From NCBI GenBank assembly GCA_016873295.1, contig VGXM01000018.1, positions 1 through 54,500 of the forward strand: a DNA stretch of 54,500 bases, in the 5' to 3' direction. A model generated the notes under the pieces. That model was not told the origin of the DNA and did no database searches. It saw nothing but the letters and a program-made list of their open reading frames with translations. Both the position numbers and the translations under genes were made by a program. Of the stretch, positions 24,548-32,736 are shown one piece after another (position 1 is the first letter of the stretch; every line of letters starts with the position of its first letter). This DNA is from Phycisphaerae bacterium. GTDB lineage: Bacteria > Planctomycetota > Phycisphaerae > Phycisphaerales > UBA1924.

Positions 24548-25579
24548 ATGCACACCCCAGGCGTCGACAAGCCGGTCGCGGAAGGGGCCCGGATCGTCCG
24601 GATCGGGCCGGATCTGCTGCCTGCGGCGGCCCGACGCCTCGTCCCCCAGCGGTCGTCCGACGTGTCGGCGGCGGCCCGACGCTTCATCGACAGCGCCGCC
24701 AGCCACGGCATCGACCTCTCGCTCGTGTGGGGGGCGCTGGGCGAGCCCGGGGGTGGGCAGGGCGGCGAGGCCGTGGTCCGGCAGGCGGTGCTGGCGGTCC
24801 CCGGCACGGGGCGGACCGTGGCGTTCTTCGTCTCCGAGCCCCCGGCGGGCGGCGACTCCGACCGCGCCGAGGCGGCCCGGGAGCGGTCGAGCCTGCTGGA
24901 ACACGCGTGCGCCTGGCTCGCGGCGAACATGGCGGGGCGGGTGTGCCTGGCGCAGATGCTCCCCGAGCCGCGCGACGCCTGGGCGCCCCCGGCCCTGGAG
25001 GGGGCCGGGTTCCGGTGCGTGGGGTCGCTCAAGTACATGCGCCGTCCGGCGCGGCTGCTCGACGGCGAGCGTGGGGCTGCCGATCCGGAGTGGCCCGACG
25101 GGGTGCGCGTGGAGCGATTCGACCGGATCGGTGGGGGGCGGGACGCCGAGGGCGACCTGGTCCGGGCCTTGGACCGCAGCTACATCGGCACGCTGGACTG
25201 TCCGGAGCTGTGCGGACTTCGCCCGACCCGGGACATCCTCGAATCTCACCGGTCGACGGGCGTGTGGGACCCCGCGCTGTGGTGGGTGGCGTACCTGGAC
25301 GATCAACCGGAGGGGTGCCTGCTGATGGCGCGGTGCCCGGAGACGGCGAGCTCGGAACTGGTGTACCTCGGGCTCTCCCCGGCGCTGCGCGGCAAGGGCG
25401 TGGGGCCGAGGCTGCTGGCGCTGGGCGTGCGCGCCCTGTGCACGCCGACGCCCCAGGGGTCGCCCGGCGTCGAGCTGGTCTGTGCCGTGGACCGGCGCAA
25501 CACGCCGGCGCTGCGGCTGTACGAGCGGGCGGGGTTCCGCGGGTACGCGGAGCGTGTCGCGTACGTCAGGCCCCTCTGA
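24548..25579 (+). CDS. GNAT-family N-acetyltransferase
   Basis: 343 residues, about twice the size of a simple GNAT domain, suggesting a tandem GNAT fold with a degenerate N-terminal half. The C-terminal half has the acetyl-CoA pyrophosphate loop motif A (YLGLSPALRGKGVGPRLLAL, R-x-x-G-x-G) followed by ELVCAVDRRNTPALRLYERA and GFRGYAERVAYVRPL, a canonical GNAT ending. Substrate unknown. ATG 24548 was chosen since upstream in-frame sequence is proline/glycine-rich and non-coding. Confidence 0.85.
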   Translation: MHTPGVDKPVAEGARIVRIGPDLLPAAARRLVPQRSSDVSAAARRFIDSAASHGIDLSLVWGALGEPGGGQGGEAVVRQAVLAVPGTGRTVAFFVSEPPAGGDSDRAEAARERSSLLEHACAWLAANMAGRVCLAQMLPEPRDAWAPPALEGAGFRCVGSLKYMRRPARLLDGERGAADPEWPDGVRVERFDRIGGGRDAEGDLVRALDRSYIGTLDCPELCGLRPTRDILESHRSTGVWDPALWWVAYLDDQPEGCLLMARCPETASSELVYLGLSPALRGKGVGPRLLALGVRALCTPTPQGSPGVELVCAVDRRNTPALRLYERAGFRGYAERVAYVRPL

Positions 25580-26076
25580 CGGCAACCGCCGGGTTTTGCA
25601 CAGTCTTTGCGCAAGGCCGCGCCGTCGCGGTGGAGAAGTTTTTCTTCACGCGCGCAAGTCTCGGCGATCACTGATCCGGTGCGCGATCACGACCCCCGCG
25701 CGCACGATCGGGCGGTTGCTCTCCCGGATCGCATGGGCTACCTTGGTGTCGATCGGTCACGGATTCGACCGACGTCTCCGGCAAGGCCGCCCCCCTCATT
25801 CGATCCGTTGGAACGCCCGGTCCGCGGGGCTCGCCCGGCGAGCAACGCCAAGGCTTGCGGCGTGGTGCGCCCGCACTCGGGAGCGCTGGTGGTGACGCGC
25901 TCGCGGGGGTGGTGCGCGCGTTGGAGGGGGGGCCGGGTCGGCGGCGGAATCGGACGGAGGGCTCGGAGTCGGTGGGTGCTCGACCCGGTGCGACGCCCGA
26001 GCGCGCGGGGATCCGTGCGCGCGGACGCCGCGGGCGGGTGGGCGTGGGGCGGATCTCCGCGGAAAGGTGTGACGCC
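25580..26076. other. dnaA upstream region, no gene
   Basis: About 500 bp. The first part is AT-richer (GTGGAGAAGTTTTTCTTCAC near 25630) and holds one DnaA-box-like 9-mer, TTTTGCACA at 25594-25602, a single mismatch from TTATnCACA. A promoter-like TTGCTC-N17-TACCTT follows. The dnaA frame stays open back to 25855 but the codons there lack the usual GC3 bias. I do not see a box cluster sufficient to call an origin. Confidence 0.5.
25716..25744 (+). promoter_or_regulatory. candidate dnaA promoter TTGCTC-N17-TACCTT
   Basis: The hexamers resemble the speA promoter (TTGCTT/TATCTT) with a 17-bp spacer. It gives a leader of about 325 nt to the TTG start, or about 100 nt if translation began at 25855. 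Confidence 0.45.
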
Positions 26077-27624
26077 TTGGGAACGCGTTGCGCTTCGACG
26101 GACGGTGCGGGGCACGCGGCGGGCCTGGCCGAGCCCCTTGAGCTGGTGACCTCGCGTCTGCGCGAGGGGGTGGGGGACGGGGCGTTCGCCCGGTTCTTCG
26201 GGCAGGACGCGCGGTTCGCCCTCGCCAACGGGCAGCTCGTGGTCACGGTGCCGACGACCTACCAGGCCAACGTCATCCGCAAGCGGTTCGGGGAGCAGCT
26301 CCGGCGGGCGGTGGTGGAGGCGCTGCCGGACCTGTCGGCGGGGCACGACGCGGGGTGGGCGGTCGAGGTGGACCGGGGCGTGGCGCCGGAGCCGCGGCCC
26401 GCGCCGGCGCGGTCCGGGGGCGGGGCCCGCCCGCCCGTCAAGCGGACCGGGCGCGACCACGGGGGCGGCCCGTCCGGGCGCTACCTGCGGCTGGACGACT
26501 TCATCGTGGGGGACTCCAACCGCCTGGCGCACGCCGCGGCGGCGCGCATGGCCCAGGCGGGCGTGGGCGACCGGGTCCAGACGCGTCGTCTGCTGGGGTT
26601 CGCCAGCCTGTTCGTGCACGGCGAGTGCGGGATGGGCAAGACGCACGTGCTGCAGGGGATCGCGGAACGGTTCGCGCGCCTCAACCCCGGGGCGTCGGTC
26701 CGGTACACGACGGCGGAGGCGTTCACGAACGAGTACATCACGGCGGTCCGCGAGGGGCGGGTGGACGCGTTCCGGCGGAACTACCGCCGGCTCGACCTGC
26801 TGTGCATCGACGACGTGCACTTCGTCTCCGGCAAGGAGGCGACGCAGAACGAACTGCTGCACACGCTCGACGCCATCGACCTGGACGGGGCCCTGGTGGC
26901 GCTGGCCAGCGACGAGCACCCGCGGCAGGTGCAGAGGCTGGGGGAGCGCCTGGTCTCGCGGTTCATGTCGGGGATGGTGGTTCGGATCGAGCCGCCCGAC
27001 CCGGAGCTGCGCGTGCGGCTCGTGCGCGCCCTGGCCGAGCGGCGCGGGCTGAGAATGGACGAGCCGGCGGCGCGGTACCTGGCGGAGCGGAGCCTGGGCC
27101 CGAGCGGTCGCGGGTCGGTCCGCGAGCTGGAGGGGCTCCTGGTGCAGACCGAGGCCGTGGCCCGCCTCCTGCCCGGCTGCGCCGGGGCGGACGGCGGAGT
27201 GGGGCTGGCGGTCGTGAGCAAGGCCCTGGGGCTGTCGGAGGGGGAGCGGGCGCCGAGCGCGAACCGCCCGCGCCGCCCCATCCCGGTCGAGGCCATCGCC
27301 GACGCGGTGTGCAAGGCCCTGCGCGTGGGCCTGACGGAGTTTGCGGGCTCGGGGCGGCACAAGCGCGTGGTGCTGGCCCGCTCCATCACCGCCCTGCTGG
27401 CCCGCAGGCTCACCACCGCCAGCTTCCCGGAGATCGCCCGGGCGACGGGTCGGCCCAACCACTCCACCATCGTCACGGCCCACCAGCGCCTGGCCCGCCA
27501 GATCGAGGACGAGTCGGCGTCGGGCTCTTCGCTGCTGGTGGCCCTGTTCGGGCCCGAGTTCGGGGGGGCCACGCTCCGCGGGCTGGTCGATCGCCTGCAC
27601 CACGACCTGGTCCGCTGCGCCTGA
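26077..27624 (+). CDS. dnaA: chromosomal replication initiator protein DnaA
   Basis: 515 residues if started at TTG 26077, which has GGAAAGG 9-10 bases upstream; the frame is open to 25855 and the start is not certain. Domain I is ELVTSRLREGVGDGAFARFF to about residue 70. A proline/glycine linker (domain II) follows. Domain III has the core LRLDDFIVGDSNRLAHAAAA, Walker A GECGMGKTH, Walker B LLCIDDVHF and an arginine-finger region ERLVSRFMSGM. Domain IV has the DNA-binding helix ending PNHSTIVTAHQRL, a variant of the DnaA signature. DnaA opens oriC and recruits DnaB. Neighbours are not the usual dnaN/recF/gyrB, so the gene is relocated. Confidence 0.93.
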   Translation: MGTRCASTDGAGHAAGLAEPLELVTSRLREGVGDGAFARFFGQDARFALANGQLVVTVPTTYQANVIRKRFGEQLRRAVVEALPDLSAGHDAGWAVEVDRGVAPEPRPAPARSGGGARPPVKRTGRDHGGGPSGRYLRLDDFIVGDSNRLAHAAAARMAQAGVGDRVQTRRLLGFASLFVHGECGMGKTHVLQGIAERFARLNPGASVRYTTAEAFTNEYITAVREGRVDAFRRNYRRLDLLCIDDVHFVSGKEATQNELLHTLDAIDLDGALVALASDEHPRQVQRLGERLVSRFMSGMVVRIEPPDPELRVRLVRALAERRGLRMDEPAARYLAERSLGPSGRGSVRELEGLLVQTEAVARLLPGCAGADGGVGLAVVSKALGLSEGERAPSANRPRRPIPVEAIADAVCKALRVGLTEFAGSGRHKRVVLARSITALLARRLTTASFPEIARATGRPNHSTIVTAHQRLARQIEDESASGSSLLVALFGPEFGGATLRGLVDRLHHDLVRCA

Positions 27625-27689
27625 GGCGCCGTCCCTATCGTGCCCGCACGCGGGGGAGGATCCTCCGCCCGCGGTCCGATGGAGGGAGC

Positions 27690-28868
27690 ATGGCGCACCA
27701 CGAGATCCCCCTGAGCCGACCCGACATCACGGAGCTGGAGGAGTCCCTGGTCCTCAAGGCCCTGCGCTCGGGCCGCCTGTCGATCGGGCCCATGGTCGAG
27801 GAGTTCGAGCGGTCGGTGGCGGCCCGGGCGGGGCGCCGCTTCGGGGTCGCCTGCAACAGCGGCACCAGCGGGCTCCACCTGCTCATGATGGCCCTGAACA
27901 TCGGCCCGGGCGACGAGGTCATCACCACGCCCTTCTCGTTCATCGCCTCCAGCAACTGCGTGCTCTTCACGGGGGCCACCCCCGTCTTCGTGGACATCTG
28001 CCCCAAGACGCTCAACATGGACCCGGAGCAGGTGGAGGCGCGGATCGGGCCCCGCACCAGGGCCATCCTCGCCGTCGAGACCTTCGCCAACCCCGCCTCC
28101 ATGGACCGCTACGAGGCGATCGCCAACCGGCACGAGATCCCGCTCATCGAGGACTGCTGCGAGGCCCTGGGGACCGAGTACAAGGGGCGGCCCGCCGGGT
28201 CCTTCGGGCGGGCGGGCGTCTTTGCCTTCTACCCCAACAAGCAGATCACCACGGGCGAGGGGGGCATGATCGTCACCGACGACGAGCGCCTGGCGGAGCT
28301 GTGCCGATCGATGCGGAACCAGGGGCGCCCCCTGGGGCAACCGGGCGTGGCGTCGGCGGGGGGGACGCCCACGGGCTCATGGCTGCGGCACGAGCGCCTG
28401 GGGTACAACTTCCGCTTGAGCGAGCTCAACGCGGCCCTGGGCGTGGCCCAGATGCGCCGCCTGACCGACATCGTCCACCGCCGCAACGAGGTCGCCAACC
28501 GCTACGTGCGCCGCCTGATGGACAACCGCTCCTTCATCCTGCCCACGATCCTGCCCGAGACGCTGATGAGCTGGTTCGTGTTCGTGGTGCGGCTGGCGAC
28601 GACGTACCGGGCCGAGGAGCGCGACCGGATCGTCGCGGGGCTCCGTCGGCACGACATCGGGGCCGCCGACTACTTCCCGTGCATCCACCTCCAGCCCTTC
28701 TACCGCGAGCGGCTGGGGACGGGGCCCGGCATGTTCCCCATCGCCGAGAGCGTCAGCCAGCGCACGATCGCGCTCCCCTTCTTCAACTCGATGACGGAGG
28801 AGGACGTGGCGACGGTGTGCCAGACGCTCGACCTGCTGGTCAGCCACGAGAACCTGTCGCGGGCCTGA
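27690..28868 (+). CDS. DegT/DnrJ/EryC1/StrS family PLP aminotransferase
   Basis: 392 residues, full length. A fold-I sugar aminotransferase of the type making amino sugars for polysaccharides. Motifs: IPLSRPDITELEESLVLKAL and the N-terminal GRLSIGPMVEEFE; ACNSGTSGLHLLMMAL; PFSFIASSNCVLFTGATPVF; IEDCCEALG (the PLP-stacking region); and FYPNKQITTGEGG with the PLP lysine at about 184. The C-terminal IGAADYFPCIHLQPFYRERL matches the ArnB/DesV-type pattern. GGAGGGAG precedes ATG 27690 by 2-8 bases. No glycan gene cluster surrounds it. Confidence 0.93.
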   Translation: MAHHEIPLSRPDITELEESLVLKALRSGRLSIGPMVEEFERSVAARAGRRFGVACNSGTSGLHLLMMALNIGPGDEVITTPFSFIASSNCVLFTGATPVFVDICPKTLNMDPEQVEARIGPRTRAILAVETFANPASMDRYEAIANRHEIPLIEDCCEALGTEYKGRPAGSFGRAGVFAFYPNKQITTGEGGMIVTDDERLAELCRSMRNQGRPLGQPGVASAGGTPTGSWLRHERLGYNFRLSELNAALGVAQMRRLTDIVHRRNEVANRYVRRLMDNRSFILPTILPETLMSWFVFVVRLATTYRAEERDRIVAGLRRHDIGAADYFPCIHLQPFYRERLGTGPGMFPIAESVSQRTIALPFFNSMTEEDVATVCQTLDLLVSHENLSRA

Positions 28869-28877
28869 GGGCCTCGG

Positions 28878-29029
28878 CGGTTGGGCTGGGGCGTCACGCG
28901 CAGGTGGGGCTTGACCTCGGTGCAGCCCTTGGGGAAGAGCCTCCTGGCCACGTCGTTGGGGACGCTGGGGAGGACGATGCAGTCCTGCCCGTCGCGCCGG
29001 TTGACGGGCGTCTCCACCCTGTGGTTGGC
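28878..29029 (-). pseudogene. 1-Cys peroxiredoxin C-terminal fragment
   Basis: About 50 residues on the minus strand: ANHRVETPVNRRDGQDCIVL, PSVPNDVARRLFPKGCTEVK and PHLRVTPQPNR. This matches the C-terminal dimerisation arm of 1-Cys (Prx6-type) peroxiredoxins, which read TPVNW...DVI..PSV...A..LFP.G...VKPYLR.TPQP. The N-terminal ~170 residues with the peroxidatic Cys are absent. The remnant joins directly to a palindromic element at 29029, and there is no stop at the native end before the DegT gene. It is therefore a truncated pseudogene. Confidence 0.75.
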
Positions 29030-29490
29030 CGTGCCGGCGTCCGGACGGGCGTCGAACAGCCGCACGGGTCATCGGGCGAAGCGCCCGATGACCCGTGGCA
29101 CCCGGAGCGCTCCGTCCACGGACTTCCGACACACACCACTCGTGGCGTGAGTTGGAAGAATGCGCCGGGTGCCACGACTGTGCCGCTCGGGGCACAGTCG
29201 TGTCCTGCGAGGGACGCGGTGTCGGGCGACGGACGCACGACTGTTCGCCGAGCCGAACAGTCGTGGCACGCCGGGTGCCACGGGCGAGCCGCCCGGCGGT
29301 CGCCCGTGCCGGCGTCCGGACGGGCGTTGACAGCCGCACGGGTCATCGGGCGAAGCGCCCGATGACCCGTGGCACCCGGAGCGCTCCGTCCACGGACTTC
29401 CGACACACGCCACTCGTGGCGTGGGTCGGAAGAACGGGCACCAAGGCGCGGGCGGGCGCTGCGGGTACCACGGGCGATATGGGGGGTCTC
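29028..29490. repeat. mosaic of 191-bp elements with inserted CACGACTGT hairpins
   Basis: Begins inside a 191-bp-type element (left ~95 bp missing) at the junction with the peroxiredoxin fragment. A second unit has its usual ACAAAGGCGCC segment replaced by two hairpins, CACGACTGTGCC / GGCACAGTCGTG at about 29170-29205 and CACGACTGTTCG / CGAACAGTCGTG at about 29236-29270. It then resumes with GTGCCACGGGCGAGCC. A third, truncated unit ends near 29475. Confidence 0.9.
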
Positions 29491-29787
29491 CTGGTCTGGA
29501 GGGAGCGCCACGGGCGCTGCCCATGCGACAGGATCTGGCTCCGCGGAAACCCCCTCCAACCACGCCGAGCCTGAGGAGGCTCTGCGACGAAGGCTCGGAT
29601 CGGAACCAAACCACCCGAGCCCTTGCTCGAAGACTCGCCCAGGCTCGGCGTGCGGGCCGCGGATTCCCACAGAGCCACAGGATGCCGAACCCGCTGACGG
29701 CGCGCCGGACCGGCCCCCGCGGCAGCGGAGGCAATAATCCGGTATGCTGGCGCGGGTGGTGCAAGGAATCCGGGGCGGAGGTGTTGC
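29491..29787. other. intergenic region before secreted-protein pair
   Basis: Nearly 300 bp with no supported gene. It contains CTCCGCGGAAACCCCCTCC, imperfect inverted sequences around GAGGCTCTGCGACG, and a TATGCT -10-like box at 29743-29748 shortly before ATG 29788. Confidence 0.5.
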
Positions 29788-31095
29788 ATGCGTGTGCCCG
29801 CGTTGGCTGCGATCCTGGCGTTGACGACATTGGTCCGGGTCTTGATCGCGGAACCGGCGGCGACACTCCGCGGGCGCGTGGACTCCGCGGGGGCGCCGGT
29901 CGCCGGCGCGACGGTGATGGTCTATCGCGCCTTCCCGATCACGGGCGTCGCTTACTACTGCCCTTCCTGCTACCTGGATTGCGGGCGACGCACGCGCACG
30001 GACGAGCACGGCGATTGGACCATCGAGGGGCTCGACGACACGCTCAAGTTCGAGCTCCTCGTCGTCGCCAAGGGCCATCTGGCGGCCCGGACCGTCGCGA
30101 TCAACCCGGCCAAGGGGATGCCCGTCGAGGTCTCCCTGACCCCGCGCGATCCGGAGGCGCTGCCCCCCGACCGCGTCGTGCGCGGGCGCGTGCTTGACGC
30201 CGCCGGCGAGCCCGTCGAGGGGGCGATAGTCGTTCCCGAGATGGTCATGACCGCGACCGGCGGCTGCGGCGGGCTGTGCGACGGGCTCGACCCGCTCGAC
30301 GTCACCGACGAGGACGGTCGCTTCGCCCTCACCTACAAGGAGCCCATCGTCGGCATGAACCTCTCCGTGTCGGCCCGCGGGTTTGCGCGGACGTGCTTCA
30401 TGTCGCGCCCGCCGGGGGCGCATGTCCACGAGCTGCGCGTGGGCGAGGGGGCGGGCGTCGCGGGTCGCCTGGTCCGCGACGGCACGCCCGTGCCCGGCGT
30501 CGAGGTGACGCTGGTCGCCGACCAGAGCGGAGGGCGCGTGTGCTTCGACCGGCAGGTGATCGCGACGGACGAGAAGGGCGGGTTCGCCTTCGCCGGCGTG
30601 CTGCCGGGGCAGCGCTACGTGCTCACCGCGTCCACTTCGCAGTTGGGCGGCGGGTGCACGCCGCCCAGGGTGATCGGCGTCGAGCGCGAGGGGCAGGAAG
30701 TCGAGGTCGGCGACGTGGCGGTGGTGCGCGGCGTGCGGGTCTCGGGGCGCGTGCTGCCGCCAGAGGGCGGGCGGATCCCGCCGGGCGCCAAGCTCTCGCT
30801 CTCGGTCGCGAACGCGTGGGATGGGCTGACGGTGGACCTGGGCGAGGACGGGGCCTTCGAGTTCGGCGAGGCCGCCCCGGGCGAGTTCTCGATCTCGCTG
30901 CACGCCCCCGGGATCTTCGTCTCGCACCGCAACCCCAGCGCCGACCGCCTGAACGAGAACATGCTGGTGGGGCGGATCGACGCCGACCTTCGGGGCCTGC
31001 TGATCGAGACCACGACCAAGCGCCCGCCGCGGCCGCGGCACGACGACCCGCCCGTGCCGCCCGAACTCGGCGGGATCGAAGGGAGGGCGCGATGA
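29788..31095 (+). CDS. secreted protein with repeated carboxypeptidase-regulatory-like domains (1 of 2)
   Basis: 435 residues with an N-terminal signal (MRVPALAAILALTTLVRVLI). It has at least three carboxypeptidase-regulatory-like (transthyretin-type beta-sandwich) units: TLRGRVDSAGAPVAGATVMV, VRGRVLDAAGEPVEGAIVVP, and VAGRLVRDGTPVPGVEVTLV. Each is followed by T-D-E-x-G-x-F-type strands (TDEHGDWTIEGL; TDEDGRFALTY; TDEKGGFAFAGV). Cysteine pairs (YYCPSCYLDCG; GGCGGLCDG) suggest disulfides. No catalytic domain; probably extracellular structural or adhesive. GGAGG lies 6 bases before ATG 29788. The TGA overlaps the start of the next, paralogous gene (ATGA). Confidence 0.8.
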   Translation: MRVPALAAILALTTLVRVLIAEPAATLRGRVDSAGAPVAGATVMVYRAFPITGVAYYCPSCYLDCGRRTRTDEHGDWTIEGLDDTLKFELLVVAKGHLAARTVAINPAKGMPVEVSLTPRDPEALPPDRVVRGRVLDAAGEPVEGAIVVPEMVMTATGGCGGLCDGLDPLDVTDEDGRFALTYKEPIVGMNLSVSARGFARTCFMSRPPGAHVHELRVGEGAGVAGRLVRDGTPVPGVEVTLVADQSGGRVCFDRQVIATDEKGGFAFAGVLPGQRYVLTASTSQLGGGCTPPRVIGVEREGQEVEVGDVAVVRGVRVSGRVLPPEGGRIPPGAKLSLSVANAWDGLTVDLGEDGAFEFGEAAPGEFSISLHAPGIFVSHRNPSADRLNENMLVGRIDADLRGLLIETTTKRPPRPRHDDPPVPPELGGIEGRAR

Positions 31096-32372
31096 TCGGG
31101 TGCCTGGCGTTCGTGGCGGCGGCGGCACTGGCGGCCCCGCCCCTGGAGTGGCGCGCGGGCAGCGCCGAGACCCCGGCCCCGGGCGCCCTCGTCCTTATCA
31201 CATCCGTCTCGGTGGACGAAGCGGGGGCCGCGTGGATCGAGCGGCACCGCGACCTGGGCCTCTGGACGCGCGCCGACGACCAGGGCCGGTACGCGCTCCC
31301 GATCTCCGGCACCGCCGCCAGAGTCTGGGTGGCCACCTTCCACCCGCGGGCCGGCACGTCGGTTACAGCGTTCCGCGGTCTGGCGCCAGACCCCGTCTTT
31401 GCCGACCAACCGGACGATGGTGCGGTCGTCGGCCGCGTCCGCGTTCGCGTCAGGGACGCCGGGGGCCGCCCCGTGGAAGGGGCGCTCATCCTCCCTACTC
31501 GCCTCCGCTTCGAGGGCCGCAGCAGCGGCTGGGGCCCCCCGCTCGCCCGCTCCGCGGCCTGGACGGAGGCCGACGGCGGGGCCCAACTCGACATCATCGG
31601 GATCGCGGGCATTCGCGGCGTGCCCTCCGCCGTCGACCTTCGCGTGTTCGCCGACGGCTTCGCGCCGAGTTCCGCCGTCCGGGCCGGCCTCGACGGCGCC
31701 GAGGTGGAGGTTCGTGTCGCCGCGGGAAGCCGCGTCGTTGGGAGGCTCGTCGGCCCCGAGGGCCCCATGGAAGGCGCCTGGTTCGACCTGGCCCCTCCTG
31801 ATTCCCTCGGCAGCGACTTCCCCCTGCGCCGACGGGCGCGGACCGGGTCCGACGGCGCCTTCGTCTTCGAGCACGTGCCCGCCGAATCGGACTGGTGGCT
31901 CAGCGCGCCGGCGTGGGGCAACGACCTCGCCCTCTGCGCTCCCGCGATGGCGCTCAAGACGCCCGCGGATGATCAGGTGCTCAACGCCGGCGACCTCAAG
32001 GCCGACGCGGGCCGGATGGTCGCGGGGCGGCTGCTGGGGCCCGACGGCGAGCCCCTCCGCAAGGAGGCGTGGGTGTCGTTCTCGCACGAGCAAGCCTGGC
32101 TGGGCTGGGGGGCCTGGGCCGGGCCCGAGGGCGAGTTCCGGTTCGACGGTGTCCCCAACGGCGGGCCCTACCGGCTGTCCGTGTCTACACAGGGACTCCT
32201 GGTGTCCGAGGAGAACGCCGCCGCGACTCGTGTCTCGAGCAACGCCCTCCGCGGCATGATCAGCCGCGACCACGCCGACCTGCGCGTCCTTCTGGTCGAG
32301 CAGGCGGACCGCATGAACTCGTCCCAGCCGCGCCACAAGCCCATGCGGGGCGTGGAGGGTGCGGCCCAGTGA
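31092..32372 (+). CDS. secreted protein with carboxypeptidase-regulatory-like domains (2 of 2)
   Basis: 426 residues, translationally coupled to the upstream gene by ATGA overlap. Short signal (MIGCLAFVAAAALAAPP). Units of the same fold: VVGRVRVRVRDAGGRPVEGA, RVVGRLVGPEGPMEGAWFDL and MVAGRLLGPDGEPLRKEAWV, with G-x-F-x-F closing strands (DGAFVFEHVPAE; EGEFRFDGVPNG). Both proteins of the pair end with a similar segment (IDADLRGLLIE in the first, DHADLRVLLVEQ here), so they are tandem paralogues that diverged. Function unknown; extracellular. Confidence 0.8.
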   Translation: MIGCLAFVAAAALAAPPLEWRAGSAETPAPGALVLITSVSVDEAGAAWIERHRDLGLWTRADDQGRYALPISGTAARVWVATFHPRAGTSVTAFRGLAPDPVFADQPDDGAVVGRVRVRVRDAGGRPVEGALILPTRLRFEGRSSGWGPPLARSAAWTEADGGAQLDIIGIAGIRGVPSAVDLRVFADGFAPSSAVRAGLDGAEVEVRVAAGSRVVGRLVGPEGPMEGAWFDLAPPDSLGSDFPLRRRARTGSDGAFVFEHVPAESDWWLSAPAWGNDLALCAPAMALKTPADDQVLNAGDLKADAGRMVAGRLLGPDGEPLRKEAWVSFSHEQAWLGWGAWAGPEGEFRFDGVPNGGPYRLSVSTQGLLVSEENAAATRVSSNALRGMISRDHADLRVLLVEQADRMNSSQPRHKPMRGVEGAAQ

Positions 32373-32388
32373 CCGACCGGGGTCGCCC

Positions 32389-32484
32389 TTAGTCCAACGC
32401 CGTCGGCCCCGCGATCAGGAGGGCCAGCCACGCCAGGCCGGTCGTGACCCATTCGATCAGCCTGCGCGCCGCCTTGTGCAGCAT
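32389..32484 (-). CDS. possible 31-residue membrane peptide
   Basis: A 31-codon ORF on the minus strand, from ATG 32484 to TAA 32389. It begins MLHKAARRLIEW and continues with a hydrophobic helix (VTTGLAWLALLIAGPTAL). GAAGG lies 8 bases upstream of ATG. The short basic N-terminus plus one membrane span is a common small-protein layout. It sits in the 360-bp gap between the secreted pair and aconitase. No homology can be claimed; the rest of the gap (32485-32736) shows nothing recognisable. Confidence 0.35.
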   Translation of the reverse strand: MLHKAARRLIEWVTTGLAWLALLIAGPTALD

Positions 32485-32736
32485 GAACCGCCTTCGCTTT
32501 CGAGTTCCCTCGGGAACGGCGGGCCCGGGGGGGCCCCACGGGTATTGGCACACCCACCATGCCACAGGATTCCCGGACCTGCCACCCGGCCATCGCCGGT
32601 GAGCGAAAACGCCTTCAATCGGGGCGAACTCCCCAGTCGCGCGGCGAGCCTGGGGCGCACGTTCTGCCGCCGAGTTGAGAGCGACGGGTCGTCGCGGGCC
32701 ACGAACCCGCCCCGGCGCCGCTGACGGAGGGGGCGC

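Noticed and set aside
25594..25602. Origin of replication next to dnaA
   Set aside because: Only one near-match to a DnaA box and no clear unwinding region; not enough for an origin call.
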